From Negadavirga shengliensis (GTDB taxonomy: Bacteria; Bacteroidota; Bacteroidia; Cytophagales; Cyclobacteriaceae), in assembly GCF_042652345.1 (NCBI RefSeq), contig NZ_JBHSJJ010000006.1, forward strand, positions 62,001-126,000: a DNA stretch of 64,000 nucleotides, written 5' to 3'. Under the pieces are notes generated by a model that ran no database searches, had not been told where the DNA came from, and worked only from the letters and a program-made list of their open reading frames with translations. Made by a program: the position numbers and the translations under genes. Positions 43,807-53,100 of this stretch are shown here, piece after piece. How positions within the stretch are numbered: position 1 is the stretch's first letter; each line of letters opens with the position of its first letter.

Positions 43807-43807
43807 T
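43496..43807 (+). other. Spacer between tetR and tolC
   Basis: No protein-like frame is convincing. A 19-codon frame at 43504-43563 starts with ATG just after the first direct repeat and ends with TAG. The upstream frame that reads into tolC from 43715 is not used as coding because the signal peptide starts at 43808. Confidence 0.45.
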
Positions 43808-45163
43808 ATGGATTTTAAGACTACGATTATCTTTTTGGTGGCTTGCCTGGTTGGTTTTGGCCAACTGACGGCAGAAGCACAGCAAGTGATACCCATCACT
43901 TTGGAAGAGAGCATAAAATATGCTTTGGAAAATAATGTGGAAGCGAAAAACGCACAGCTGGAAGTATTGGTATCAAAAGGCGTGATTGGCGAAAACTTGG
44001 CTAAGGGATTGCCTCAGATCAATGGGGCATACGATTTTACGCACAATATGGCTATCCCTCTTGTATTTCTTCCTAACGAGGGCCCCTTTGAAGACCCCAC
44101 GGTGGATTCAGATGTGATACCTGCCAGATTTGGGGTGGATTTTCAATCTTCACTCAGCGTAAGGGTGGATCAAATGATCTTCGACGGTTCCTATTTCGTA
44201 GGCCTGAAAGCCGCAAAGACTTTAAAGTTGCTTACGGAATTCGACAGGGAGAAAACCGAGAATGACGTTATCGAGGGGGTCAAAAAGGCTTTTTTCACGG
44301 TATTAGTAAACGAAGAGCGAAGAAGGTTGGTGGAGGCCAATCTTGCCCGGTTGGATATCTTGCTCAAGGAGACGGAGTCCATGTATGAAGTTGGTTTTGT
44401 TGAAAAATTGGATGTTTCCAGGATAAAGGTACAAAGGAACAACATAAAGACAGATTTGGACAAGGCTACTACTGCGACATCAATAAGTAAGGAAATGTTC
44501 AAGCTGCAAATAGGGCTTCCCCGGGAATATACCTTAGAAATTGCTGAAAAGCTTGATGACTTCAATACTGAAGATGATTTTCTCACAACGTTGGAATTAG
44601 ATGGATACAGAAGGGTGGAAATGGATCAACTGAATACCAATCTGGAACTTGCCAAACTGGATTTGAAAAACAACCAGGTTCAATATATGCCTAAACTGGA
44701 CGGTTTTTTAACCTACCAGCGGGCTGGGGCCGCTTTGGATTTTAATTCAATCTGGAAACAAAGGAACTGGTTTACCGCAGCATTTGTAGGCGTGAATATG
44801 ACCATTCCCATTTTTGATGGATTGTCAAAGAAGAACAGAATCCAGCAGAACAGGGTTCAGATCAGGCAACTCGAAAACCAAAAATTATTTCTTGAAGACA
44901 ACATAGAGGTGGAAAAATTTGAAGCAAGATCCAATCTGCGAAACAGCTTGAAAACCCTCGAAGTCCAGAAAGAAAACCGGGAATTGGCAATGGAAGTATT
45001 TGAGATGACCAAAATCAAATATGGAGAAGGTGTTGGATCTAATTATGAGGTTGTGGAAGCGGATGCAGCGCTGAAAGAGGCTGAATCAAATTACTTTTCC
45101 GCCTTGTATGATGCCTTCATTGCCAAGGTGGATCTTGAAAAAGCATTAGGAATATTAAAATGA
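43808..45163 (+). CDS. TolC family outer-membrane efflux protein
   Basis: The 451-residue protein has a signal peptide (MDFKTTIIFLVACLVGFGQLTAEA) followed by the TolC-type repeat pattern: PITLEESIKYALENNVEAKNA and a second half with the same periodicity (NRELAMEVFEMTKIKYGEGVGSNYEV). It would form the outer-membrane channel of the efflux pump encoded next. The next gene begins at its stop or shortly after. Confidence 0.92.
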   Translation: MDFKTTIIFLVACLVGFGQLTAEAQQVIPITLEESIKYALENNVEAKNAQLEVLVSKGVIGENLAKGLPQINGAYDFTHNMAIPLVFLPNEGPFEDPTVDSDVIPARFGVDFQSSLSVRVDQMIFDGSYFVGLKAAKTLKLLTEFDREKTENDVIEGVKKAFFTVLVNEERRRLVEANLARLDILLKETESMYEVGFVEKLDVSRIKVQRNNIKTDLDKATTATSISKEMFKLQIGLPREYTLEIAEKLDDFNTEDDFLTTLELDGYRRVEMDQLNTNLELAKLDLKNNQVQYMPKLDGFLTYQRAGAALDFNSIWKQRNWFTAAFVGVNMTIPIFDGLSKKNRIQQNRVQIRQLENQKLFLEDNIEVEKFEARSNLRNSLKTLEVQKENRELAMEVFEMTKIKYGEGVGSNYEVVEADAALKEAESNYFSALYDAFIAKVDLEKALGILK

Positions 45164-45186
45164 ACACAGTCGACATCTATATAAAC

Positions 45187-46323
45187 ATGAAAAAGCACAT
45201 TAACAAATTTTTCGTCATCGCCCTTATCTTTCTGGCCTACGCTTGCGGCCAGCAAGGAGATGAGGTGGAATTAAAGAAAAGAGAGCTTGAGGGATATAAA
45301 AAGGAAGCTGCTTCCCTGAAATTGAAAATACAGGATTTGGAAGCAGAAATAGCCCACCTGGACCCGGAATTCGGAAAGTCTCAAAGAAAATCGGTGTTGA
45401 TTTCCACGCTGAAGCCCAGGAAGGGCGGTTTTGAACATTATGTGGAAGTCACAGGCTCAGTCCTCTCCAAAAGGAATGTTAACATCAGTGCCGAGGTTTC
45501 CGGCAGGATCCAGGAAATCGTGGCCATTGAAGGCATGAGTGTGAAAAAAGGCGAGGTGCTGGCCATTGTGGATGCCGAGGCCGTCAACAGAAACCTGGAT
45601 GAAGTGGAAAAACAGCTGGAACTGGCCCGTACGGTTTTTGAAAAACAGGAAAGATTGTGGAACCAGCAGATCGGTACAGAAATACAGTACCTGGAGGCCA
45701 AGAACCGAAAAGAAACCCTGGAAAAATCCCTGGCCGCGTTGGAGCTGCAAAAAGACAGGACCACCGTGACCGCACCTTTTGATGGCACGGTGGAGCAAGT
45801 GATGGTCAGGGTAGGCGAACTGGTACAGCCGGGTTCACCTATCGCCAACTTTATCGGAAGCAGTGACCTTTTTATAGAAGGCGAAGTGTCCGAAAGGTAT
45901 GTGGGCATATTGAAAAAAGGGGACGTGGTCAATGTGAAGTTTCCTTCATTAGGCACAGAACTGGAAACAAAAATAACTGCAGTAGGCGGGGTAATCGATC
46001 CCAACAACAGAACATTTAAAATAGAGGCGTTTCTCCCGAGAGGCGAAAACATCAAGCCCAATATGGTGTCTGTCATACGGGTGAAAGATTATGAAAACAG
46101 TGAGGCCGTATCCGTGCCTACCCATCTGCTTTTACAGGACAATGAAGGGGAGTATTTGTTTACCATAGAAGACGAAACGGCCCATAAAACTTATGTGACA
46201 AGAGGAAAGACCTACCAGGGGAGGACCGAAATAGTGGAAGGCTTGACTGGTGAAGAGCTTTTGGTGGACAAGGGTTTCAGGGAGGTAGGCGATAATTTTA
46301 GAGTAAGTATTGCCCAAAACTAA
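45187..46323 (+). CDS. RND efflux periplasmic adaptor (membrane fusion protein), lipoprotein
   Basis: The protein (378 residues from 45187) has a signal sequence ending LAYACGQQ, a plausible lipobox. It then has a coiled-coil hairpin (ELKKRELEGYKKEAASLK...), a lipoyl-like domain (VSGRIQEIVAIEGMSVKKGEVL) and a beta-barrel (FDGTVEQVMVRVGELVQPG). The frame can also start at 45160, where ATGA overlaps the tolC stop; the signal peptide fits better from 45187. It links TolC to the RND permease. Confidence 0.9.
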   Translation: MKKHINKFFVIALIFLAYACGQQGDEVELKKRELEGYKKEAASLKLKIQDLEAEIAHLDPEFGKSQRKSVLISTLKPRKGGFEHYVEVTGSVLSKRNVNISAEVSGRIQEIVAIEGMSVKKGEVLAIVDAEAVNRNLDEVEKQLELARTVFEKQERLWNQQIGTEIQYLEAKNRKETLEKSLAALELQKDRTTVTAPFDGTVEQVMVRVGELVQPGSPIANFIGSSDLFIEGEVSERYVGILKKGDVVNVKFPSLGTELETKITAVGGVIDPNNRTFKIEAFLPRGENIKPNMVSVIRVKDYENSEAVSVPTHLLLQDNEGEYLFTIEDETAHKTYVTRGKTYQGRTEIVEGLTGEELLVDKGFREVGDNFRVSIAQN

Positions 46324-46326
46324 GTT

Positions 46327-49300
46327 ATGACGCCAGAAAATAAAGAAAATAGAAGAGTGATCAGGGAGTTTGGTCTCTCTTCGGTTTCAATAGACAACAG
46401 GACCAGTGTGATCATATTGGCATTGATCATCACTTTCCTGGGCATTGGTGCCTATCGCACCATGCCAAAGGAAAGCTTTCCGGAAATCGTCATACCGACG
46501 GTTTATATCGGGACTTCCTATCCGGGCAACTCGCCCGTGGATATGGAGAACCTGATCACCAGGCCCATCGAAAAAGAACTGAAAGGGATCAACAATGTGA
46601 AGGATATCAGGTCTACTTCCATTCAGGACTATTCCTCCATTGTGGTGGAGTTTAACCCTAATGTGGATATATCGAAGGCGCTGCAGGATGTGAAGGACGC
46701 TGTGGATAAATCAAAAAGCGAGTTGCCCTCAGATCTGGACAGAGATCCCGATGTCATAGAGATCAATACCTCGGATTTTCCCATTATGAACGTGAATATC
46801 TCGGGAAGATATCCGGAAAAGGAACTCAAGGAGTTTGCCGAGTACCTTGAGGACGAAATAGAGAAACTGCCTGAAATATCGAAGGCTGACCTGGGAGGCA
46901 CCATTGAGAGGGAAATCCGTATCGACTCGGATCTTTACAAGATGGAGGCTATGGGCGTGAGCTTTTCGGACATATCAGATGCAGTAGGAGCAGAAAATAT
47001 CACCATTTCAGGGGGAAACATCCTGGCGGGAGATTATAGAAGATCCCTGCGCATAACAGGGGAATTTACAGACCCGGCACAGATAGAAGATGTTATCGTC
47101 AAGATAGAAAACAACAAAATCGTGTACCTCAGGGACGTCGCCTCTGTAAGCGATACCTATAAGGAGCGGGAAAGTTATGCCAGGAGCAACAAACTGCCGG
47201 TGGTGACGGTAAACGTGGTGAAGCGGAGCGGGGAAAACCTTCTGGATGCCTCCGACAAAATCAAAGCGATCATAGAAAGGGCACAAATCCACCGGTTCCC
47301 ATCGGATTTGCAGATCGACATCACCAATGACCAGTCCAAGTATACCCGTGCTGAGGTAGACAACCTTGAAAACAGCATTATCTCTGGCGTCATATTAGTG
47401 GTCTTGGTATTGATGTTTTTTCTCGGTTTCAGGAATGCCCTCTTTGTAGGGGTGGCCATTCCGCTGTCCATGTTCATTTCCTTCCTCGTACTGAATGCAT
47501 TTGGGGTTACCCTGAACTTCATGGTTTTGTTTTCCCTGATCCTGGCTTTGGGGATGCTGGTGGACAACGGTATAGTGGTAGTCGAAAACATCTACAGATT
47601 GATCCAAGAGGGAATGCCGCCCATCCGGGCAGCAAAGGAAGGTGTTGGGGAGATTGCGTGGCCCATCATCACCTCTACCTTTACCACGTTGGCGGCGTTC
47701 CTGCCCCTGGCATTTTGGGATGATATCATTGGGGAATTTATGAAGTACCTTCCCATTACTTTGATCATTGTGCTGTCTTCATCCCTATTTGTGGCTTTGG
47801 TGATCAACCCGGTTCTTACTTCGATGTTCATGAAAGTGGTTGACGTCAACAGGCTAAAACCTAAGAGGAAACCCTTGATGGCGGCTTTGGCTTTCTTTGT
47901 GTTGGCAATTCTGGGTTACCTATTGGGATGGATAGCTTTTGCCAACCTATTCATGCTGGCCGCATTGTTGACCGTGTTCAACGTATTTGCTTTGAGAAGA
48001 GCGATCCGCTGGTTCCAGAATGTTTTTTTGGTGAAACTTGAAGATTTGTATGAACGTACCTTGAAATTTGCCTTGAGGGGAAGAAAACCATATTTGTTTT
48101 TCTTTGGTACGATAGGTTTGCTGTTTTTTTCGTTGGTATTGCTTGGGATCAGGTCCCCCAAGGTGTTGTTTTTCCCTGACAATGAGCCTGCCCTGATTAA
48201 TATCTTTATAGAGCATCCTATTGGCACCGATATAGAGGCTACCAATGCATTTGTTCACGGCTTCGAGGACGAGTTGATCGCAGTGTTGGAGCCTAACCGG
48301 CAGATTGTGGAGTCCCTGATTACACAAATAGGTGAGGGTACCGGAGATGATATGGAGATGAGCATGGGAGCCACTCCTCACAAGGCAAAGATCACCATAA
48401 GCTTTGTCGAATTCCAGTACAGGGAGGGAATCAATACCAACCGGATCATGGAGGAAATCAGGGGGTTGGCTGAAGGTTATGCAGGCGTACAGATTACGGT
48501 AAACAAGCAGACAAACGGTCCTCCTGTGGGTAAACCCATTAATATTGAATCAAGTGGAGAGAATTTTACGCAATTGATCGAATTTGTGTCCCAGTTAAGA
48601 GAAAGGATTGCCAGTTCGGGTATAGAGGGCATTGAGGAACTGAAATCCGACTTGGAAACAGGGAATCCTGAATTGGTGGTTAACATCAACCGGGAAAATG
48701 CCAAACGATTTGGCCTTTCCACCAGTATGATAGCGAACGAGTTAAGGACGGCGCTTTTCGGACTCGAAGTGTCCAAATACAAAGAAGGAGAAGATGATTA
48801 TCCGATACAGTTGAGATTGGCTGATGAATTTAGGTATGATGTAGGCGCTCTCCTGAACAAGAAGATCAATTTTATGGACAAATTCGGGAACCAAAAGAAT
48901 ATTCCCATCTCAGCGGTGGCGGATATAGAATACAGTTCTTCCTATGGATCCATTAAAAGAAAAGACCTGAACAAGGTGATCACCTTGTCTTCCAACGTCA
49001 ATGACGGCTACAACCCCACGGAGATCAATAACCAGTTGAAAAATTTATTGGTGGATTATGAAATCCCGGATGGCATCGATGTGAGATTTACCGGTGAACA
49101 GGAAGAACAGGACAAATCCTCGGCCTTTTTGGCAAGAGCCCTGCTTATAGCCGTGTCGTTGATATTCTTGATCATCGTGACCCAATTCAATTCCGTACTG
49201 ACGCCTTTCATCATCATGGCTTCTGTATTGTTCAGTACCATTGGTGTTTTCCTGGGCCTGGTGATTTTCAATATGGATTTTGTGATCATCATGACCGGTA

Positions 49301-49731
49301 TAGGCATTATTTCCCTCGCAGGGGTGGTGGTGAACAATGCCATTGTATTGATAGACTACTCTAACCTGATCAGGAAGAGAAGAAGGGCGGAACTTGGAAT
49401 AATAGAGGGCAAACACCTGCCATATGATGAGTTGCTGGACAGTATAGTGAGGGCAGGAAAGGTCAGGCTGAGGCCGGTATTGTTGACGGCGATCACCACG
49501 GTTCTGGGGCTTTTGCCTATGGCCCTTGGAATGAACATTAATTTCAGCGGCTTGCTGTCTTCCTTTGACCCGGAATTCTATATGGGAGGGGATAACGCAG
49601 CTTTCTGGGGGCCCATGGCTTGGACTGTGATATTTGGCCTAACCTTTGCTACCTTTTTAACGTTAGTAATAGTACCTGTCATGTATCTATTGGCAGATAA
49701 ATTAAATATGACTGTTCGCAAGAACAGTTGA
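46327..49731 (+). CDS. RND family efflux permease with two extra helices
   Basis: The 1134-residue inner-membrane transporter has the RND order: TM1, a large periplasmic domain, TM2-6, a second large periplasmic domain and TM8-12. TM4 contains LGMLVDNGIVVVEN: one acidic Asp, with the next one replaced by Asn. The later charged Lys of TM10 is Asn in GVVVNNAIVLID. Between TM6 and TM7 (residues about 516-560) there is an insert with two further hydrophobic stretches, and the whole protein is longer than the usual ~1050. Substrate is unknown. It completes the efflux operon. Confidence 0.92.
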   Translation: MTPENKENRRVIREFGLSSVSIDNRTSVIILALIITFLGIGAYRTMPKESFPEIVIPTVYIGTSYPGNSPVDMENLITRPIEKELKGINNVKDIRSTSIQDYSSIVVEFNPNVDISKALQDVKDAVDKSKSELPSDLDRDPDVIEINTSDFPIMNVNISGRYPEKELKEFAEYLEDEIEKLPEISKADLGGTIEREIRIDSDLYKMEAMGVSFSDISDAVGAENITISGGNILAGDYRRSLRITGEFTDPAQIEDVIVKIENNKIVYLRDVASVSDTYKERESYARSNKLPVVTVNVVKRSGENLLDASDKIKAIIERAQIHRFPSDLQIDITNDQSKYTRAEVDNLENSIISGVILVVLVLMFFLGFRNALFVGVAIPLSMFISFLVLNAFGVTLNFMVLFSLILALGMLVDNGIVVVENIYRLIQEGMPPIRAAKEGVGEIAWPIITSTFTTLAAFLPLAFWDDIIGEFMKYLPITLIIVLSSSLFVALVINPVLTSMFMKVVDVNRLKPKRKPLMAALAFFVLAILGYLLGWIAFANLFMLAALLTVFNVFALRRAIRWFQNVFLVKLEDLYERTLKFALRGRKPYLFFFGTIGLLFFSLVLLGIRSPKVLFFPDNEPALINIFIEHPIGTDIEATNAFVHGFEDELIAVLEPNRQIVESLITQIGEGTGDDMEMSMGATPHKAKITISFVEFQYREGINTNRIMEEIRGLAEGYAGVQITVNKQTNGPPVGKPINIESSGENFTQLIEFVSQLRERIASSGIEGIEELKSDLETGNPELVVNINRENAKRFGLSTSMIANELRTALFGLEVSKYKEGEDDYPIQLRLADEFRYDVGALLNKKINFMDKFGNQKNIPISAVADIEYSSSYGSIKRKDLNKVITLSSNVNDGYNPTEINNQLKNLLVDYEIPDGIDVRFTGEQEEQDKSSAFLARALLIAVSLIFLIIVTQFNSVLTPFIIMASVLFSTIGVFLGLVIFNMDFVIIMTGIGIISLAGVVVNNAIVLIDYSNLIRKRRRAELGIIEGKHLPYDELLDSIVRAGKVRLRPVLLTAITTVLGLLPMALGMNINFSGLLSSFDPEFYMGGDNAAFWGPMAWTVIFGLTFATFLTLVIVPVMYLLADKLNMTVRKNS

Positions 49732-49770
49732 TTAGATTTAATTAAAGGTTGGTGGTTTTTTTAAGTGTTC

Positions 49771-49801
49771 AAACCTCCGGGGCAATGTTCCGGAGGTTTT
49801 T
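49771..49801 (+). terminator. Terminator after the RND operon
   Basis: AAACCTCCGG (49771-49780) pairs perfectly with CCGGAGGTTT (49790-49799), and T runs follow to 49801 and beyond. It is 40 bases after the permease stop. Confidence 0.85.
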
Positions 49802-49866
49802 ACTTTTAAGGCCACGACAGATGACAAAGATCTTTGTTTTAGAAAGAAAGCTGTATTTTTTGCTAA

Positions 49867-49902
49867 GGAATGGCTGTCTTTGAAGGAATGGCTGTCTTTG
49901 AA
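49867..49902 (+). repeat. Tandem 18-bp repeat
   Basis: GGAATGGCTGTCTTTGAA occurs twice in direct succession (49867-49884 and 49885-49902). It is in the spacer before the EEP gene. Two units with no spacer is a tandem duplication, not a CRISPR. Confidence 0.6.
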
Positions 49903-50007
49903 CGTGTTATAAGGTTGTTGGGGCAGTGAAATGAATCATCTTACCATATAGTTTGTTCGTTGAATACCACCGTATTTAGGGGATGATGAAACCTAATTGA
50001 CTTTTCT

Positions 50008-50985
50008 ATGGAAGCACAATCGGCAAAAATCACTGATATTCCCCCCGATGACATTCAAATGGAATTGTGGGAGTTGGAAACGGTGTTGGATCTATCGATT
50101 CCTTTTAAAAAATTGGACCGGAATGTTTTAATTGGTACCTGGAATATCCGTAGTTTTGGGGGGCTGACGGAAAAATGGCTGGCAGCTTCTTCAGATTCTC
50201 CAAAAAGGGACCTACATTCTTTATTGGCAATCTCCAGGATCATCAGCAGGTTCGACATTGTGGCCTTACAGGAAATCAAGGGCAACCTCAAAGCATTGAG
50301 GCACATGTTGAAAGTGTTGGGTGATCATTGGAGTTTTATTCTTACTGACGTCTGTGGCGGTGCAGAGGGGAATGACGAACGTTTGGGATTTCTGTTTGAT
50401 ACCCGTAAGGTGAAATTATCCGGCCTGGCCTGTGAACTGGTGGTCCCCAACGAAAAGGTGGAAAGCATTGAAGAAGGCGCCTTTTCCAGACAATTTGCCC
50501 GGACGCCTTACGCGGTGGGGTTTCAGGTGGGAAACAAAACTTTTGTTTTGGTTACCTTACACGTTCTATACGGCAAAAGCCCTGTGGATAGAATGGGGGA
50601 GTTGCAGGGCATTGCCTTATGGATGAAAAACTGGGCGACACAGATGCATGCCTTTGATCATAGTTTGATCATATTGGGAGATTTCAATATTGACAGGAGG
50701 GAAGATCCGCGGTACCAGGCGTTTGTTTCCACGGGGCTTACAGTTCCCGAGGATCTTTGGGAGGTGAGACGGACGGTTTTTGACAACAGCACGAAATACT
50801 ACACCCAAATTGCCTGGTTTGAAAACCACCTTCACATCCCCCAGTTATCGATACGGTACCTGAAGGGTGGGTTGTTTGACTTTGGTCCCCATGTATTAAA
50901 AGAACGGAAACTTACGCCTTTCCAGCTTTCCTGGCGGATTTCCGATCACCTGCCGCTTTGGACGGAATTTTCCACCAGTGATTGA
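50008..50985 (+). CDS. Endonuclease/exonuclease/phosphatase family protein
   Basis: The 325-residue protein has the EEP fold motifs: IGTWNIRSFG near residue 35, IVALQEIKG near residue 86, LVTLHVLYG, IILGDFNIDR near residue 222, and RISDHLPLWTEF near the C-terminus. It could be a DNase or a phosphodiesterase. No signal peptide is seen. Confidence 0.85.
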   Translation: MEAQSAKITDIPPDDIQMELWELETVLDLSIPFKKLDRNVLIGTWNIRSFGGLTEKWLAASSDSPKRDLHSLLAISRIISRFDIVALQEIKGNLKALRHMLKVLGDHWSFILTDVCGGAEGNDERLGFLFDTRKVKLSGLACELVVPNEKVESIEEGAFSRQFARTPYAVGFQVGNKTFVLVTLHVLYGKSPVDRMGELQGIALWMKNWATQMHAFDHSLIILGDFNIDRREDPRYQAFVSTGLTVPEDLWEVRRTVFDNSTKYYTQIAWFENHLHIPQLSIRYLKGGLFDFGPHVLKERKLTPFQLSWRISDHLPLWTEFSTSD

Positions 50986-51388
50986 TCCGCCGGATAACAA
51001 TGGCCTCAGGCTGTCACCGGCATGTTGGGTGGCGAAATTCTTTTCTTCCTCCCCGTCCGACAGGTGATTTTGGCGATGTTGCACAAATTAAAATAAAGTG
51101 TTAATTATACAATTAATCGGACTGAATATTTCCTCGGACATGAATTCCGGAAACCAAAAAGCAGGATTTCGAATAACATTTATATGCGGCGACCTTCATG
51201 TTAACGTGAACATTTTTCCTGCTTTTTTTTCAGCTGGTGGAAAAATAAAGACCGCTATATTTTTATTTGCTGAATAAAAGGTGTAAATATGACATTTAAA
51301 TACGGATGTTTCATTTAAACTTAGCTCAAATTTCAACATATAACGGACGGGATTTTCTACTTTGAAAAAAGTGACATAAAAAAATACA
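50986..51388 (+). other. Non-coding spacer before araA
   Basis: A long stem at 51156-51227 and an almost perfect palindrome at 51195-51210 lie in it. The rest is AT-rich towards araA. A 62-codon minus-strand frame overlaps the end of the EEP gene and is a shadow. The 75-codon minus-strand frame across 51196-51423 is not supported. Confidence 0.45.
51156..51230 (+). promoter_or_regulatory. Terminator-like stem enclosing a palindrome, upstream of araA
   Basis: AAAAAGCAGGA (51156-51166) pairs with TCCTGCTTTTT (51217-51227), followed by more T. The loop includes TTCATGTTAACGTGAA (51195-51210), a 16-base palindrome broken only by one T-G pair. It could be the terminator of the upstream gene, a leader attenuator, or an operator for a sugar repressor. 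Confidence 0.45.
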
Positions 51389-52900
51389 ATGAAAAGTTTA
51401 CAACATAACGAGGTATGGTTCATTACCGGAAGCCAACACCTTTATGGGAAGGAGACGCTGAACCAGGTGGCTGAACATGCCCGGATCATATCGCAGGAAC
51501 TTGACAGGTCAAAACAAATTGCCGTCAGCATCAAATTCAAACCCATAGTCACTACAGCGGAAGAAATTTTTCAGACTTGCCAGCAGGCGGGTCAGGCAGA
51601 GAACTGTATTGGAGTGATCGCCTGGATGCACACTTTTTCCCCTGCAAAGATGTGGATTAACGGTTTGAAAATTCTTTCTAAACCCCTGCTTCATCTCCAT
51701 ACGCAGTTTAACCGGGATATTCCATGGGATGAGATCGACATGGATTTTATGAACCTGAACCAGAGCGCGCATGGCGACCGGGAATTTGGATTTATATGCT
51801 CACGGATGAAAATAAACAGAAAAGTGGTGGTCGGTCATTGGCGGGACGAAGCGGTCCATAGGCAGATTGATGCGTGGAGCCGGGCCGCCAGCGGCTGGAA
51901 GGATTGGCAGGGGGCAAAATTCATACGTTTTGGGGACAATATGAGAAATGTGGCCGTGACCGAAGGCGACAAGGTGGAGGCAGAGCTGAAATTCGGTTTT
52001 TCGGTAAACACCCATGGCGTGGGAGACCTGGTTGAGGAAATTAACCTGGTTAAAGGTGAAGAGGTTGCTGCGCTTGTAGAGGAATATGTCTCCAGCTATA
52101 ATCTGGCTAAGAACCTGCTTCCCGATGGCAGCAAAAGGGAGTCCCTCCTTGAGGCTGCCCGGATTGAGGTTGGCTTGGAAAAATTTTTAAAAAACGGGGG
52201 ATATAAGGGATTCTCCAATACTTTCGAAGATCTGCACGGGATGCAGCAGTTGCCCGGTATCGCGGTACAAAGGCTTATGGGAAAAGGCTATGGATATGCC
52301 GGCGAGGGGGATTGGAAAACGGCGGCCCTGGTGCGGGCCATGAAAGTGATGGGGACCGGATTGGAAGGGGGCAATGCCTTTATGGAGGATTATACTTATC
52401 ATTTTGATCCGGAAAACAGCCTAGTGTTGGGGGCTCATATGTTGGAGGTGGATGAATGTTTGGCTGCGGAAAAACCGTCATGTGAAGTGCACTCCTTGGG
52501 CATAGGTGGTAAGGAAGATCCAGTCAGGCTGGTTTTCAATGCAAAAGGCGGGAAAGGACTTAATGCTTCATTGGTGGATATGGGCAATAGGTTCCGTTTG
52601 GTCATTAATGAGGTGCAGGCAATAGCGCCCCCGCATGACCTCCCCAGGCTACCCGTGGCCAGGGTCATGTGGAAACCCCTTCCCGATATGAAAACAGCCT
52701 GTGCAGCCTGGATATTGGCAGGAGGCGCCCACCATACCTGTTTTAGCCAAAACCTGACTGCTGAAATCCTCAATGATTTTGCGGATATTGCCGGAATAGA
52801 GGCGGTAAACATCGATGCCGGGACAGATTTGCGACAATTCAAAAAAGAACTGCAATGGAGTGAGGGTTATTACCAATCCTGTGGTAGCCGTCATCATTGA
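51389..52900 (+). CDS. araA: L-arabinose isomerase
   Basis: The 503-residue protein is the usual length and has the family features: VWFITGSQHLYG at the start, GVIAWMHTFSPAKMWI, HLHTQFNRDIPW, and HHTCFSQ near the end. It converts L-arabinose to L-ribulose in the cytoplasm. No araB, araD or transporter is nearby, so in this window it stands alone. Its leader has the stem described above. Confidence 0.95.
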   Translation: MKSLQHNEVWFITGSQHLYGKETLNQVAEHARIISQELDRSKQIAVSIKFKPIVTTAEEIFQTCQQAGQAENCIGVIAWMHTFSPAKMWINGLKILSKPLLHLHTQFNRDIPWDEIDMDFMNLNQSAHGDREFGFICSRMKINRKVVVGHWRDEAVHRQIDAWSRAASGWKDWQGAKFIRFGDNMRNVAVTEGDKVEAELKFGFSVNTHGVGDLVEEINLVKGEEVAALVEEYVSSYNLAKNLLPDGSKRESLLEAARIEVGLEKFLKNGGYKGFSNTFEDLHGMQQLPGIAVQRLMGKGYGYAGEGDWKTAALVRAMKVMGTGLEGGNAFMEDYTYHFDPENSLVLGAHMLEVDECLAAEKPSCEVHSLGIGGKEDPVRLVFNAKGGKGLNASLVDMGNRFRLVINEVQAIAPPHDLPRLPVARVMWKPLPDMKTACAAWILAGGAHHTCFSQNLTAEILNDFADIAGIEAVNIDAGTDLRQFKKELQWSEGYYQSCGSRHH

Positions 52901-53100
52901 AGCTGATTTTTTAGCGTAAGGCCTGAGACATTCAAAGCTTCCTTTCTTGATGTCCAGGGCCTTGTTTGCAGCTTTTTGCCTGTGCGATAAAAATCCCGGA
53001 CCTTCTTTCCGCGTTGAAGTCGTTTTTTCTAATCGCCAGGGTATGCTGAATTTGTTTGAAGATTCGATATATTTACAAATAGAAGTCCATATATTCCGTC

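Noticed and set aside
45160..45186. Upstream start of the RND adaptor at the tolC stop
   Set aside because: The ATGA overlap makes it possible, but the lipoprotein signal sequence begins at 45187; I kept the shorter form.
49867..49902. CRISPR-like repeat
   Set aside because: Only two units in direct contact with no spacer and no cas gene.
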